Positions 29,907 through 37,374 of a stretch of 64,000 nt of DNA are shown piece after piece. The position numbers were made by a program, and so were the translations under genes. This DNA comes from Acinetobacter rathckeae (GTDB taxonomy: Bacteria > Pseudomonadota > Gammaproteobacteria > Pseudomonadales > Moraxellaceae). Positions within the stretch are counted from its first letter, which is position 1, and every line of letters begins with the position of its first letter. The notes under the pieces are model-generated. The model was given only the letters and a program-made list of their open reading frames with translations. It was not told the origin of the DNA and ran no database searches. The stretch covers positions 62,001 to 126,000 of the forward strand of contig NZ_VTDO01000006.1 in assembly GCF_015627125.1 (NCBI RefSeq), written 5' to 3'.

Positions 29907-31430
29907 ATGAGTAAATTTGTACCATTTGGCGATCTGACGGGGCAAAAATTACTCTTGGCCACGTTCTTCTTAGCATTGGCAAACTTTATGGTGGTGGTCG
30001 ATACCACCATTGCCAATGTTGCAGTTGCACATATTACGGGTAGTTTGGCAGTTTCTACTACGCAAGGGACATGGGTTATTACCTCATATGCGGTTGCTGA
30101 AGCGATTTGTGTTCCATTAACAGGTTGGCTTGCGGGAAGGTTTGGTGCTGTTAAGGTCTTTGCCAGCTGCCTGATAGGGTTTACAACGTTTTCATTGTTG
30201 TGTGGTTTATCTAACTCATTAGAAATGCTGGTATTTTGCCGTATAGGTCAAGGTTTGTTTGGTGGCCCACTCATGCCACTGAGCCAAACATTACTGATGC
30301 GAATACATCCCCCTGAAAAACATGCTCAAGCCATGGGGCTTTGGGCTATGACCACGGTCGTTGGGCCAATTGTTGGGCCAATTATGGGGGGCTGGATTTG
30401 TGATAATTTATCATGGCATTGGATTTTCTTTATTAATTTACCGATAGGCATTATTTGTGTACTTGGTGTGCTTAGAGTGTTAAAACCTGCTGAAACACCA
30501 ACAAATTATGTCAGAGTGGATGTGATGGGGCTGTCACTTTTAGTGATTGCTGTTGGTGCATTACAGCTCATGCTTGATTTAGGGCATGACCATGATTGGT
30601 TCTCAAGTCAACTGATTTTGTCACTTGCTGTGATTTCTGCATTTGCTTTTGCAATATTTATTGTATGGGAAGCAACAGAGAAGAACCCAATTGTAAATAT
30701 TACAGTGTTTAGACATCGGGGTTTTTCAATTGCCGTGTTAACCATGGGGTTTGGATTTGGGGCATTTTTTGGCAGTATTGTGCTGATTCCACAGTGGTTG
30801 CAAACCAATATGGGCTATACCGCTACATGGGCAGGGTATGTGACTGCAACAATGGGAATCGGTAGTGTGACCATGTCGCCTGTTGTCGCAAAACTCTCCT
30901 CAAAAATAGATCAAAGAGCCTTGGCAAGCTTTGGTCTACTTATGCTTGGTGGTGTGACTTTGATGAGAGCATTTTGGAGCAATGAAGCTGATTTTATGGC
31001 ATTGGCATGGCCACAGATTTTACAAGGTTTCGCTGTACCATTTTTCTTTATTCCTTTAACAAATATTGCACTTGGGTCTGTTGAACCAAATGAAGTCGCA
31101 GCAGCAGCAGGGCTTATGAACTTTGTAAGAACAATGGGTGGTGCAATCGGTGCATCATTGTCTGTGACATTATGGGATGACCACGCCAGTATTTCTCGTA
31201 GTGAAATGGTGTCTAAATTGAATGTAGAGCCTACTTTGGGTGAACTGACTGCACGAGGGTTTAGTCAAGAAACAGCCTTAGCCACAATTTCTAATTTAGT
31301 GAATAAAGAAGCATTAACATTGGCGGCAGATCATGTATTTTTAGTGTTTTCAATGATCTTTGTGGCAGGTGCAATGATTATTTGGCTGTGTCCAAAGCCA
31401 AGGAAAGTTGAGGGAGCAGCACCACATTAA
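29907..31430 (+). CDS. emrB: EmrB-type MFS multidrug efflux transporter (DHA2)
   Basis: A 507-residue 14-helix transporter. 'FMVVVDTTIANVAVAHI' is the DHA2 motif D1 with its conserved Asp, 'GWLAGRFGAVKVF' is motif A, and 'MTTVVGPIVGPIMGGWI' is antiporter motif C. It forms a tripartite pump with the adaptor just upstream and an outer-membrane protein encoded elsewhere. Substrates of EmrB relatives are hydrophobic drugs and uncouplers. The gene ends about 85 bases before ssrA. Confidence 0.92.
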   Translation: MSKFVPFGDLTGQKLLLATFFLALANFMVVVDTTIANVAVAHITGSLAVSTTQGTWVITSYAVAEAICVPLTGWLAGRFGAVKVFASCLIGFTTFSLLCGLSNSLEMLVFCRIGQGLFGGPLMPLSQTLLMRIHPPEKHAQAMGLWAMTTVVGPIVGPIMGGWICDNLSWHWIFFINLPIGIICVLGVLRVLKPAETPTNYVRVDVMGLSLLVIAVGALQLMLDLGHDHDWFSSQLILSLAVISAFAFAIFIVWEATEKNPIVNITVFRHRGFSIAVLTMGFGFGAFFGSIVLIPQWLQTNMGYTATWAGYVTATMGIGSVTMSPVVAKLSSKIDQRALASFGLLMLGGVTLMRAFWSNEADFMALAWPQILQGFAVPFFFIPLTNIALGSVEPNEVAAAAGLMNFVRTMGGAIGASLSVTLWDDHASISRSEMVSKLNVEPTLGELTARGFSQETALATISNLVNKEALTLAADHVFLVFSMIFVAGAMIIWLCPKPRKVEGAAPH

Positions 31431-31491
31431 GTCGAGGTGATGGTTTTACATACAGCATTTTTGATAAATTGATGTGATCTGCTTAAATCTC

Positions 31492-31500
31492 TGTTATAAT
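31492..31500 (+). promoter_or_regulatory. Extended -10 promoter of ssrA
   Basis: TGTTATAAT contains a perfect TATAAT (31495-31500) with a TG extension. Transcription would start near 31507, giving a short 5' leader removed by RNase P. No good -35 is seen, consistent with an extended -10 promoter. Confidence 0.7.
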
Positions 31501-31514
31501 TGCTAAACATTAAT

Positions 31515-31873
31515 GGGGATGTTATTGGCTTCGACGCTGGTAATGAAGCTCATAGATGCATGCCGAGAGCGCATTTCCTCTCGTAAATCAAATTTGCATT
31601 TTTTAGTCGCAAACGACGAATCATACGCTCTAGCTGCCTAAGGGCAGTTTGTCCGACCGTTAGTTTACTTGTGGTCTAACAGTCCGACTGAAGCGCACGC
31701 ACACAAGTCCGTATAAAATCAAGCCTTGGGGTTTTATACTAAATTAAGAGGATCGTGCTTTTAATCCTGTTCGTCGGGTCTTTAAGCATTAAAATAATAG
31801 ACGATATCTAAGCATGTAGTATTCTGGAGTGTAGTGCTGACGGACGCGGGTTCAACTCCCGCCATCTCCACCA
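31515..31873 (+). ncRNA. ssrA: Transfer-messenger RNA (tmRNA)
   Basis: The 5' end GGGGATG pairs with CATCTCC before the 3' CCA, making the tRNA-like acceptor stem, with the T-arm 'GGGTTCAACTCCC' at the 3' side. The resume codon is GCA at 31609. The tag reading frame 31609-31641 encodes ANDESYALAA then TAA, preceded by the conserved TAGTCGCAAACGACGAA context. It rescues stalled ribosomes with SmpB. Its 3' end is the junction with the integrated island; a terminator lies at 31905-31939. Confidence 0.97.
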
Positions 31874-31904
31874 AATTTTTATCCAGTCTCACAAGACTGA
31901 TTAT

Positions 31905-31939
31905 AAAAAGCCTTTAAATTCAATATTTAAAGGCTTTTT
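31905..31939 (+). terminator. Intrinsic terminator after ssrA
   Basis: AAAAAGCCTTTAAAT (31905-31919) pairs perfectly with ATTTAAAGGCTTTTT (31925-31939). It lies between the tmRNA 3' end and the integrase, i.e. on the island side of the presumed att site. Confidence 0.88.
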
Positions 31940-32046
31940 TATTTGCCTGTTTATCCGAAGTTATCTGATTGAATATGACCTTGTTTTTGCCTAATTGGGT
32001 AAAAAAAGGGAAAATTTACCCAATCAATAATGAGAGGGTTTAAGAA

Positions 32047-33192
32047 GTGGCAGCAACACAATTAACAGATAGTCAGTGTAAACAAGCAAAGCCGAAAGAT
32101 AAGCCTTACCGTTTATCCGATGTAAATGGTCTATCGTTACAGGTTTCTACAAACGGTACAAAATATTGGAATCTACGGTTAACGATTAATGGTGACAGGA
32201 AGTCTAAATCTATAGGTAAATATCCAGATATTAGTTTAAAGAAAGCACGTGATATGGCTTCTAGACTTAAAGTCCAATATGCAGAGGATAGTAGTCTAGA
32301 ATCTCCAAAACCTCAATTTAGTGAAGTTGCTGAAGACTGGTTTGAAAATCAAAAGGGGATATGGTCAGATAAACATATTAGCAATGTTAGGGCATCTCTA
32401 GATGAGTTGTATCTAAGTTTTGGTAATCATGAGATCGATAAATTAACAGCACCTATTATTCTAGAAGCGATTAGAAAAATTGAGAATAGAGGATCTTTGG
32501 AAGTTGCGAAGAGAACATTATCAAGATGTGGGATGGTAATGAAGTATGCGATTGCACATAGTTATAGACTAGATAATCCTGCATCGGACTTGGTATATGC
32601 ATTGAAATCTAGGAAAGTAAAAAATTTAGCATCGTTACAAGCTCAAGACATGCCTGAGTTTCTAAAGAAAGTAAGCATGTACCCAAGTGATGCTCAAACA
32701 CACCATGCAATTATGTTGATTATGCTGACAGGTGTAAGGGTAAGTGAGTTACTCAAAGCAAATTGGAGTGAGTTTGATATAGAAAATAGAGTATGGGATA
32801 TACCAGAAGAACGAATGAAAAATGGTTTACCTCATCGAGTACCTTTAACAAATTTAATGCTTCAAGAATTGGAGGCACTTAGGTTGACACATAATGAAGA
32901 GTTACTTTTTCCTCATCGTTTAAATAGCAAGGAGTCTATGCGTAGTGAGTCAATTTTACAAGTGATTAAGCGTTCTGGTTACGCAGGTAAGATGACAACT
33001 CATGGTTTTAGATCATTGTTTAGTACGGTTTTGAATGAGTCTAATTTATTTAATTATGATGTTATAGAAAGACAGTTAGCACATGTTCCAAAGAACCGTA
33101 TTCGTGCTGCTTACAATCGTGCTCAATATTGGGAGGAGAGGGTTAAGATGATGGATTGGTACGAAGCTAAGGTGGTTGAGTGGATATCTTAA
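32047..33192 (+). CDS. Tyrosine recombinase, P4/CP4-57-type integrase
   Basis: The 381-residue integrase has an N-terminal DUF4102-type arm-binding domain ('LTDSQCKQAKPKDKPYRLSDVNGLSLQV...YPDISLKKAR'), a SAM-like core-binding domain, and the catalytic domain. Arg in 'MLTGVRVSELL', His-x-x-Arg in 'THGFRSLFS', His in 'QLAHVPKN' and Tyr in 'RAAYNRAQY' complete the active site. The start is GTG 32047 after GAGAGGG and TAAGAAG. It lies 174 bases from the tmRNA end and reads away from it, the standard arrangement for integrases that use ssrA as attB. Confidence 0.93.
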   Translation: MAATQLTDSQCKQAKPKDKPYRLSDVNGLSLQVSTNGTKYWNLRLTINGDRKSKSIGKYPDISLKKARDMASRLKVQYAEDSSLESPKPQFSEVAEDWFENQKGIWSDKHISNVRASLDELYLSFGNHEIDKLTAPIILEAIRKIENRGSLEVAKRTLSRCGMVMKYAIAHSYRLDNPASDLVYALKSRKVKNLASLQAQDMPEFLKKVSMYPSDAQTHHAIMLIMLTGVRVSELLKANWSEFDIENRVWDIPEERMKNGLPHRVPLTNLMLQELEALRLTHNEELLFPHRLNSKESMRSESILQVIKRSGYAGKMTTHGFRSLFSTVLNESNLFNYDVIERQLAHVPKNRIRAAYNRAQYWEERVKMMDWYEAKVVEWIS

Positions 33193-33201
33193 AGCAAAGG
33201 C

Positions 33202-34101
33202 CTAAGCCTTTGCTTTATTCTCTTCTTCCACTTTTTTCAGCTCTAGTTTAATAATTTCAGAGAGTAGTAACTCTTTCTTTGTCCCTTTTAAGCTACTCAA
33301 TTTTTCCAAATTATCCATGGCTTTTTTATTTAATTTAATGTGATTGTCTTTTGCCTTACTTCCTAAATAATTTTTTTGTTGCCAAGCCTTTTTGACTCTA
33401 TGAATATATTTATTGTATTCGTCAAAATCTTCTAGTCTTTTTATTGATAAATAAGATATTAAACTTGATTTATCATTAATAATATATTTATATCTAATAG
33501 ATATCAAATCTATGTCAACTCCTTCTAATAAAGGTCGTCCAATACCTATTAGTTTATGGGTATTGGGTTTTCTTGATTTTAGTGTATTTGCGCTCATCCA
33601 GCTGATAAATTCTTTATTATTAATGTATGATTTTAAATCCTTATTTATGCTAGTTTTTAATAAATGAATTTTTTTTATATTATTAATTATAATACTCTCT
33701 TTTTCACTGATTATTATCTTTGATAAAGATATTAGGAAAATCTTATTTACTACTTTTTGATTTTGATTTTTATTATTTATACGCTGTATTAAATTGTATA
33801 TTGGTATTTCATTGTGTTTTATTTTTTGTATGTATGCTTTATATTTTTTAATTTTAAAATTTAAAATATTCTTATGGTTTGAAAAAATAAAATCATTTTT
33901 TCTTAGTTTTCTAATTAATGATAATCTAGCTTCATTAAAGCTATTATTAATAATAAATTCAGTAAATTCATCTTCACTTAGAAAATCTCCTAACTCTAAT
34001 AGATGAATTTCCACGCATATATAAGTTAAAAGAAAAATAAGTTCATCATCAGGTGCTTTTGTTAATAGTGCAACCAATTCGTCATCTTTTTTAGTACTCA
34101 T
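33202..34101 (-). CDS. Unknown island protein, very AT-rich gene
   Basis: The 299-residue protein has no family I recognise. The N-terminal half is helical and acidic ('VALLTKAPDDELIFLLTYICVEIHLLELGDFLSEDEF'). The middle is rich in Lys, Ile and Asn. The C-terminal 45 residues ('HIKLNKKAMDNLEKLSSLKGTKKELLLSEIIKLEL') look like a small helical DNA-binding or oligomerisation element, perhaps ribbon-helix-helix. The base composition is much more AT-rich than the core genes, suggesting transfer. It converges on the integrase with only nine bases between stops. Confidence 0.6.
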   Translation of the reverse strand: MSTKKDDELVALLTKAPDDELIFLLTYICVEIHLLELGDFLSEDEFTEFIINNSFNEARLSLIRKLRKNDFIFSNHKNILNFKIKKYKAYIQKIKHNEIPIYNLIQRINNKNQNQKVVNKIFLISLSKIIISEKESIIINNIKKIHLLKTSINKDLKSYINNKEFISWMSANTLKSRKPNTHKLIGIGRPLLEGVDIDLISIRYKYIINDKSSLISYLSIKRLEDFDEYNKYIHRVKKAWQQKNYLGSKAKDNHIKLNKKAMDNLEKLSSLKGTKKELLLSEIIKLELKKVEEENKAKA

Positions 34102-34573
34102 TCCATTTACTCTTAATTGTAAATTATCCTAATTTATAGGTTAGCATAGCTTGTCTATTTATAGTTATTTTATAGTGATTTTTTAGATAAAAATATAGAG
34201 TTTTTATAGAGTATTTCTTAGTATTTTTTTACATTAAATATAATATATATAATAATTTTTTAGTATTGACTATATTAACGAATAACTTTGTCTAAAGAAA
34301 TAGGTTGCTTATATGTAAGGAGGGTAAGTGATTCTTTAGCTTGTTTTTAGTGTATATGGAAAAAACCATTTCTTATTGGTAATGATTGTTGGAGGATTAA
34401 GATAGGTTAAATCCCAGTTTTATTGAAGGTTATTAATATTATTAGTAATTAGTATTTCATACATCATACTTATTCATCTTATTATGAGTGATATAGAGTA
34501 TCTCATTAGAGACTATAAATATCTTTATACCTGATTCAGGTCTTCTATGTATTCAACATAGGAGAGACTAAAC
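34102..34573. other. 470-base AT-rich intergenic region
   Basis: No gene is visible. It separates two divergent island genes and so must contain both promoters. Near the right end are CCTGATTCAGG (34530-34540), a small palindrome, and CTATGT/ACATAG (34545-34550 and 34556-34561), whose right arm overlaps the AGGAGAG ribosome site of the next gene. Confidence 0.5.
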
Positions 34574-35446
34574 ATGAATAATCAAAGAGAGTCAGATTTA
34601 CTTATTGAAATTGAGAATACTACTGAGAGCTGGGTTGAATATGGAATAAAAAGAAATCATCAGTTTTATACTAGGTGTGCATCTCTGTTATTTGATTTTA
34701 TTGAAATATATGAACCATCTTATATTTACTTTGGTTATATTAATGCATGGTGTGATTTTATAGAAAACCATGATATTAGAAATTTAAGTTATAGTGAGTT
34801 AGTTGATTATATTTATGATGAATATAGTTTAAGTGAATGGGGGAGGTATTTCTCATCCTATCGTGATTTAAATCAATATGATTTAAAAAGGCATTATGAG
34901 AATGAATCAAGAAATAAGAAGTCTCTCGCTAAGAAAATAAGATATTCACTAAATCAATATTCTAAATCTTTAGTTGTTCGTGTGGATTTGGCTTATTTAA
35001 AACAAAATAATCATATCGATATTGAGACATTCTATGAGGATATTCGTGAGTTACGAAAACACTTGAGTCAGCGTAAAGGGTTTCTAAAAGACTTAATAGA
35101 TTATGCATGGGCATTAGAGCATGGATCAGATAAAGGCTATCACTGTCATGTGTTAATGATCTTTAATGGCCATAAAGTACAAAGTGGCTGGGGAATCGCA
35201 AGCAAGCTTGGTCAAGTATGGATTGAAGATATTACTTCTAAGCAGGGAAGTTATTATAACTGTCATGACTCTAAGCAAGTTGCACGTTATACCGACTTAG
35301 GCATATTGGGCATTGGACGAATTCATCGGGATGATATCGAGGCATGTGAGCGTTGTGAGAAAGCAGTAAGTTATCTCACTTGTCCTGAGAAGGAAGAGCA
35401 GTATTTAAGGGTTAAATGCACTAAGAGAATGCGTACTTTTAATTAG
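34574..35446 (+). CDS. YfjJ/YagK-type inovirus Gp2-like replication protein
   Basis: A 290-residue protein. The C-terminal 160 residues ('VVRVDLAYLKQ', 'YAWALEHGSDKGYHCHVLMIFNGH', 'LGQVWIEDITSKQGSYYNCHD', 'VARYTDLGILGIG') match the pattern of YagK/YfjJ domains of CP4 prophages and of inovirus Gp2. The His190-Cys-His192 element resembles an HUH metal site of rolling-circle initiators, so a role in excised-element replication is plausible but inferred. A good AGGAGAG site precedes the ATG. The N-terminal 110 residues are unassigned. Confidence 0.75.
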   Translation: MNNQRESDLLIEIENTTESWVEYGIKRNHQFYTRCASLLFDFIEIYEPSYIYFGYINAWCDFIENHDIRNLSYSELVDYIYDEYSLSEWGRYFSSYRDLNQYDLKRHYENESRNKKSLAKKIRYSLNQYSKSLVVRVDLAYLKQNNHIDIETFYEDIRELRKHLSQRKGFLKDLIDYAWALEHGSDKGYHCHVLMIFNGHKVQSGWGIASKLGQVWIEDITSKQGSYYNCHDSKQVARYTDLGILGIGRIHRDDIEACERCEKAVSYLTCPEKEEQYLRVKCTKRMRTFN

Positions 35447-35465
35447 TGGTTCTTTTCTTGGATAG

Positions 35466-35494
35466 GACATGGAAAGACATCCTTATCGTTCCAT
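35466..35494. terminator. Hairpin between convergent island genes
   Basis: GGACATGGAA...TTCCATGCC forms a stem with one mismatch across roughly 35466-35494, between the Gp2-like gene and the DUF805 gene that converges on it. Confidence 0.5.
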
Positions 35495-35512
35495 GCCTGA
35501 TTACTTAAGGAC

Positions 35513-36130
35513 TTATTGGGGTGGTGGCCCATAAAGGTTTTCTTCAAGTGATCCCTTTGAAATTGCCCAATAAAATATGACTATACTTCCGACCAATGGA
35601 ATGGCAGCAATGAGTACCCACCATCCTGAGCGATTAATGTCATGTAATCGTCGAACAGTAACAGTGATCAAGGGGGTAATGAAAACAACAAAGGCAATTG
35701 TAGAGAGTGTGTCATTAGCAGTACTCATGATCAACATGATTAATGTGGCACATAGTTGAAAGTACCAATATTCAGAACGTGCAGCACGGCCTTTAATATC
35801 AATATACTTTTTAAAGCAAGTCATGACTGACTTTTGATATTCATCAAGAATCGCTTGAAATTTATTTGTTTCAGCCTGTGCAGTATCTTTTGTTTGACCG
35901 TTTGATTCTGTTTGTGAGTTTTTGATCGGTGTACTTGTACTTGGCATCACAACAAAGTAAATGTTGATTGCGTTGCCTGTCTGTTCATCAACCTCAAAAT
36001 CAACCTGTTGTCCACGTTTAGGGTGGAGTTGTTCTTTCCATTGATCACCTGTGAAGTGATATCTTTTTTCATCTAGGGTAATGATCCCTTTGTTGCTTTG
36101 TACCGAGAAATCTAAAACTGTACCTTTCAT
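35513..36130 (-). CDS. DUF805 membrane protein with N-terminal cold-shock-like domain
   Basis: About 205 residues. Residues 1-60 ('MKGTVLDFSVQSNKGIITL..KRYHFTGDQW') resemble an OB-fold cold-shock-like domain. A linker rich in Ser, Thr and Gln follows. Residues 110-205 are a DUF805 membrane domain ('KGRAARSEYWYFQL', three to four helices, 'RRLHDINRSGWWVLIAAIPLVGSI', 'LYGPPPQ'). DUF805 proteins are small inner-membrane proteins of unknown role. The start is 36130 (or 36136, two codons earlier). It lies 22 bases downstream of the lipoprotein gene and is probably co-transcribed with it. Confidence 0.78.
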   Translation of the reverse strand: MKGTVLDFSVQSNKGIITLDEKRYHFTGDQWKEQLHPKRGQQVDFEVDEQTGNAINIYFVVMPSTSTPIKNSQTESNGQTKDTAQAETNKFQAILDEYQKSVMTCFKKYIDIKGRAARSEYWYFQLCATLIMLIMSTANDTLSTIAFVVFITPLITVTVRRLHDINRSGWWVLIAAIPLVGSIVIFYWAISKGSLEENLYGPPPQ

Positions 36131-36152
36131 TATCATTCATCCATTCTTATTG

Positions 36153-36524
36153 TTAAAAATTAAAGGTGTAGCTACCTTGATCTGTATCTACAACGACTTC
36201 TTTTACTTGCGTGTCTTGGCAACGTAGGCTCGCTTGTCTTGATTGCCCGAATTTGAGATATGAACTGCCATTGTTTCCAAGCCAAGATGAGACTGAACAA
36301 TTACCGCGATTAATGGATACATGAAAGATAGAAACATGATCTACGACGGATTGAATGTTGAGATAGCTAATGTATGGAAAAGGGTAGTATTCATTGGGTG
36401 CTTCATCGGTACTAAAGCTGAGTTCGACGGGGGCTTTATCTGAAGCAGATGAATCATTGTTATCGTTACTGCTACATGCACTCAGCGCAAAGAGTACACA
36501 TAGACTTAAAACTATTTTAGTCAT
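36153..36524 (-). CDS. Small lipoprotein, unknown function
   Basis: A 123-residue protein with an N-terminal signal and lipobox 'FALSACSS' (Cys17), predicting lipid attachment and export. The mature part starts with a Ser/Asn/Asp-rich linker and has a compact beta-type domain of about 85 residues with two cysteines ('NRGNCSVSSW' and 'SLRCQDTQ') that could form a disulphide. No family is recognised. It is the first gene of the minus-strand pair with the DUF805 gene. Confidence 0.68.
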   Translation of the reverse strand: MTKIVLSLCVLFALSACSSNDNNDSSASDKAPVELSFSTDEAPNEYYPFPYISYLNIQSVVDHVSIFHVSINRGNCSVSSWLGNNGSSYLKFGQSRQASLRCQDTQVKEVVVDTDQGSYTFNF

Positions 36525-37077
36525 GGGTTATCCCTACCTTAAACGGCAGTTGTATTTGATTGTTGTATGTTTCAGAGATGAGAAATCAGTACAGATTCAA
36601 GGCAGAGATAAGGGTTTTAAGTTGTTGGGTATGGGAATAAGCGTGATAGATGTTTGCATGAGATTTGATCCTGTATGTTGTTCAAATTCTGCCGATCACT
36701 CACTGTCAATTGAGATGGTGGCAGAACGAAAGAGGGTTGACAGACTGGACATACAGAAACCAGCACGCACGAAGGCGTCCCCCTCCCGTTCTACCGCAAA
36801 GGGGGACGAGAAGGTGTTCGCACAAGTGTGATACTCAGGAGTACTTTCACCTGATGCGCTGTATGATCGGTCTGTCAAAACCGTCTGGCAATGTAGGCCA
36901 GCGAGCTAATAATAATCTGAGCAGTTTTAATCGTCAATTCAGATATGCGCTATTTCAGGTTATGTATTGCTTTTGGACGAATTAAAAAATATTTCAGATA
37001 TATATCATCTAGATGAGAAACATCTTTTCTTTGTTGGAGAGATGACCATTCTATATATGATCTAGAGGTTTTTTATT
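36525..37077. other. 550-base region with a GC-rich hairpin and no convincing gene
   Basis: Plus-strand frames here (36394-36831 and 36665-36985) lack ribosome sites and protein-like composition, so I treat the stretch as non-coding. It holds a GC-rich stem-loop at 36776-36808 and the palindrome TCATCTAGATGA (37005-37016). A similar TGATCTAGA occurs about 40 bases later, just before the small gene at 37078. Confidence 0.55.
36776..36808 (+). ncRNA. Candidate structured RNA / GC-rich stem-loop
   Basis: CGTCCCCCT (36776-36784) pairs perfectly with AGGGGGACG (36800-36808) around a 15-base loop, with possible outer CGAA/TTCG pairing (36770-36773 and 36817-36820). This is markedly GC-richer than its surroundings. 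There is no T-tract, so it is not an ordinary terminator. Strand and function are undetermined. Confidence 0.4.
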
Positions 37078-37368
37078 ATGAGTATTTATTGTCCTTATTG
37101 TGATTCCACCCATGTGAGTCGTGCAGTACAACCGACAGCATCAGAGCAACACAATACATCATCTCTTTCTTCAACAGCTTCTTTTGCCACCATTGGTGCA
37201 TCTTTATCAAAGACAGTACCATTAGGGATTTCTCCTTTATTTGGCGGTATTGCAGGTGCAGTCGTAGGAAGTGTAATTGGTGGTACGTTTAGTGACCCTC
37301 AACCTAAAAGACAAGCAAGACCTGTGCAATGTTTTCAATGTGATGATTGTGGTCAATATTTTTATTAA
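37078..37368 (+). CDS. Small zinc-ribbon-like protein with glycine-rich hydrophobic centre
   Basis: A 96-residue protein. It begins with 'MSIYCPYCDS' (Cys5-x2-Cys8) and ends with 'QCFQCDDCGQYFY' (Cys85, Cys88, Cys91), so two halves of a zinc ribbon bracket the chain. Between them is a Ser/Thr-rich stretch and a glycine-zipper-like hydrophobic segment ('GISPLFGGIAGAVVGSVIGG', residues 50-69) that could insert in a membrane. It is followed 6 bases later by the DUF932 gene, with which it is likely co-transcribed. Function unknown. Confidence 0.68.
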   Translation: MSIYCPYCDSTHVSRAVQPTASEQHNTSSLSSTASFATIGASLSKTVPLGISPLFGGIAGAVVGSVIGGTFSDPQPKRQARPVQCFQCDDCGQYFY

Positions 37369-37374
37369 GGAGCA

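Noticed and set aside
31515..31873. A possible protein-coding gene in the tmRNA
   Set aside because: Only the short tag frame is meaningful; the region is fully explained by ssrA structure.
36394..36985. Two overlapping plus-strand frames (36394-36831 and 36665-36985)
   Set aside because: No ribosome sites, unnatural composition, one overlaps the lipoprotein gene antisense, and both run through the GC-rich stem.
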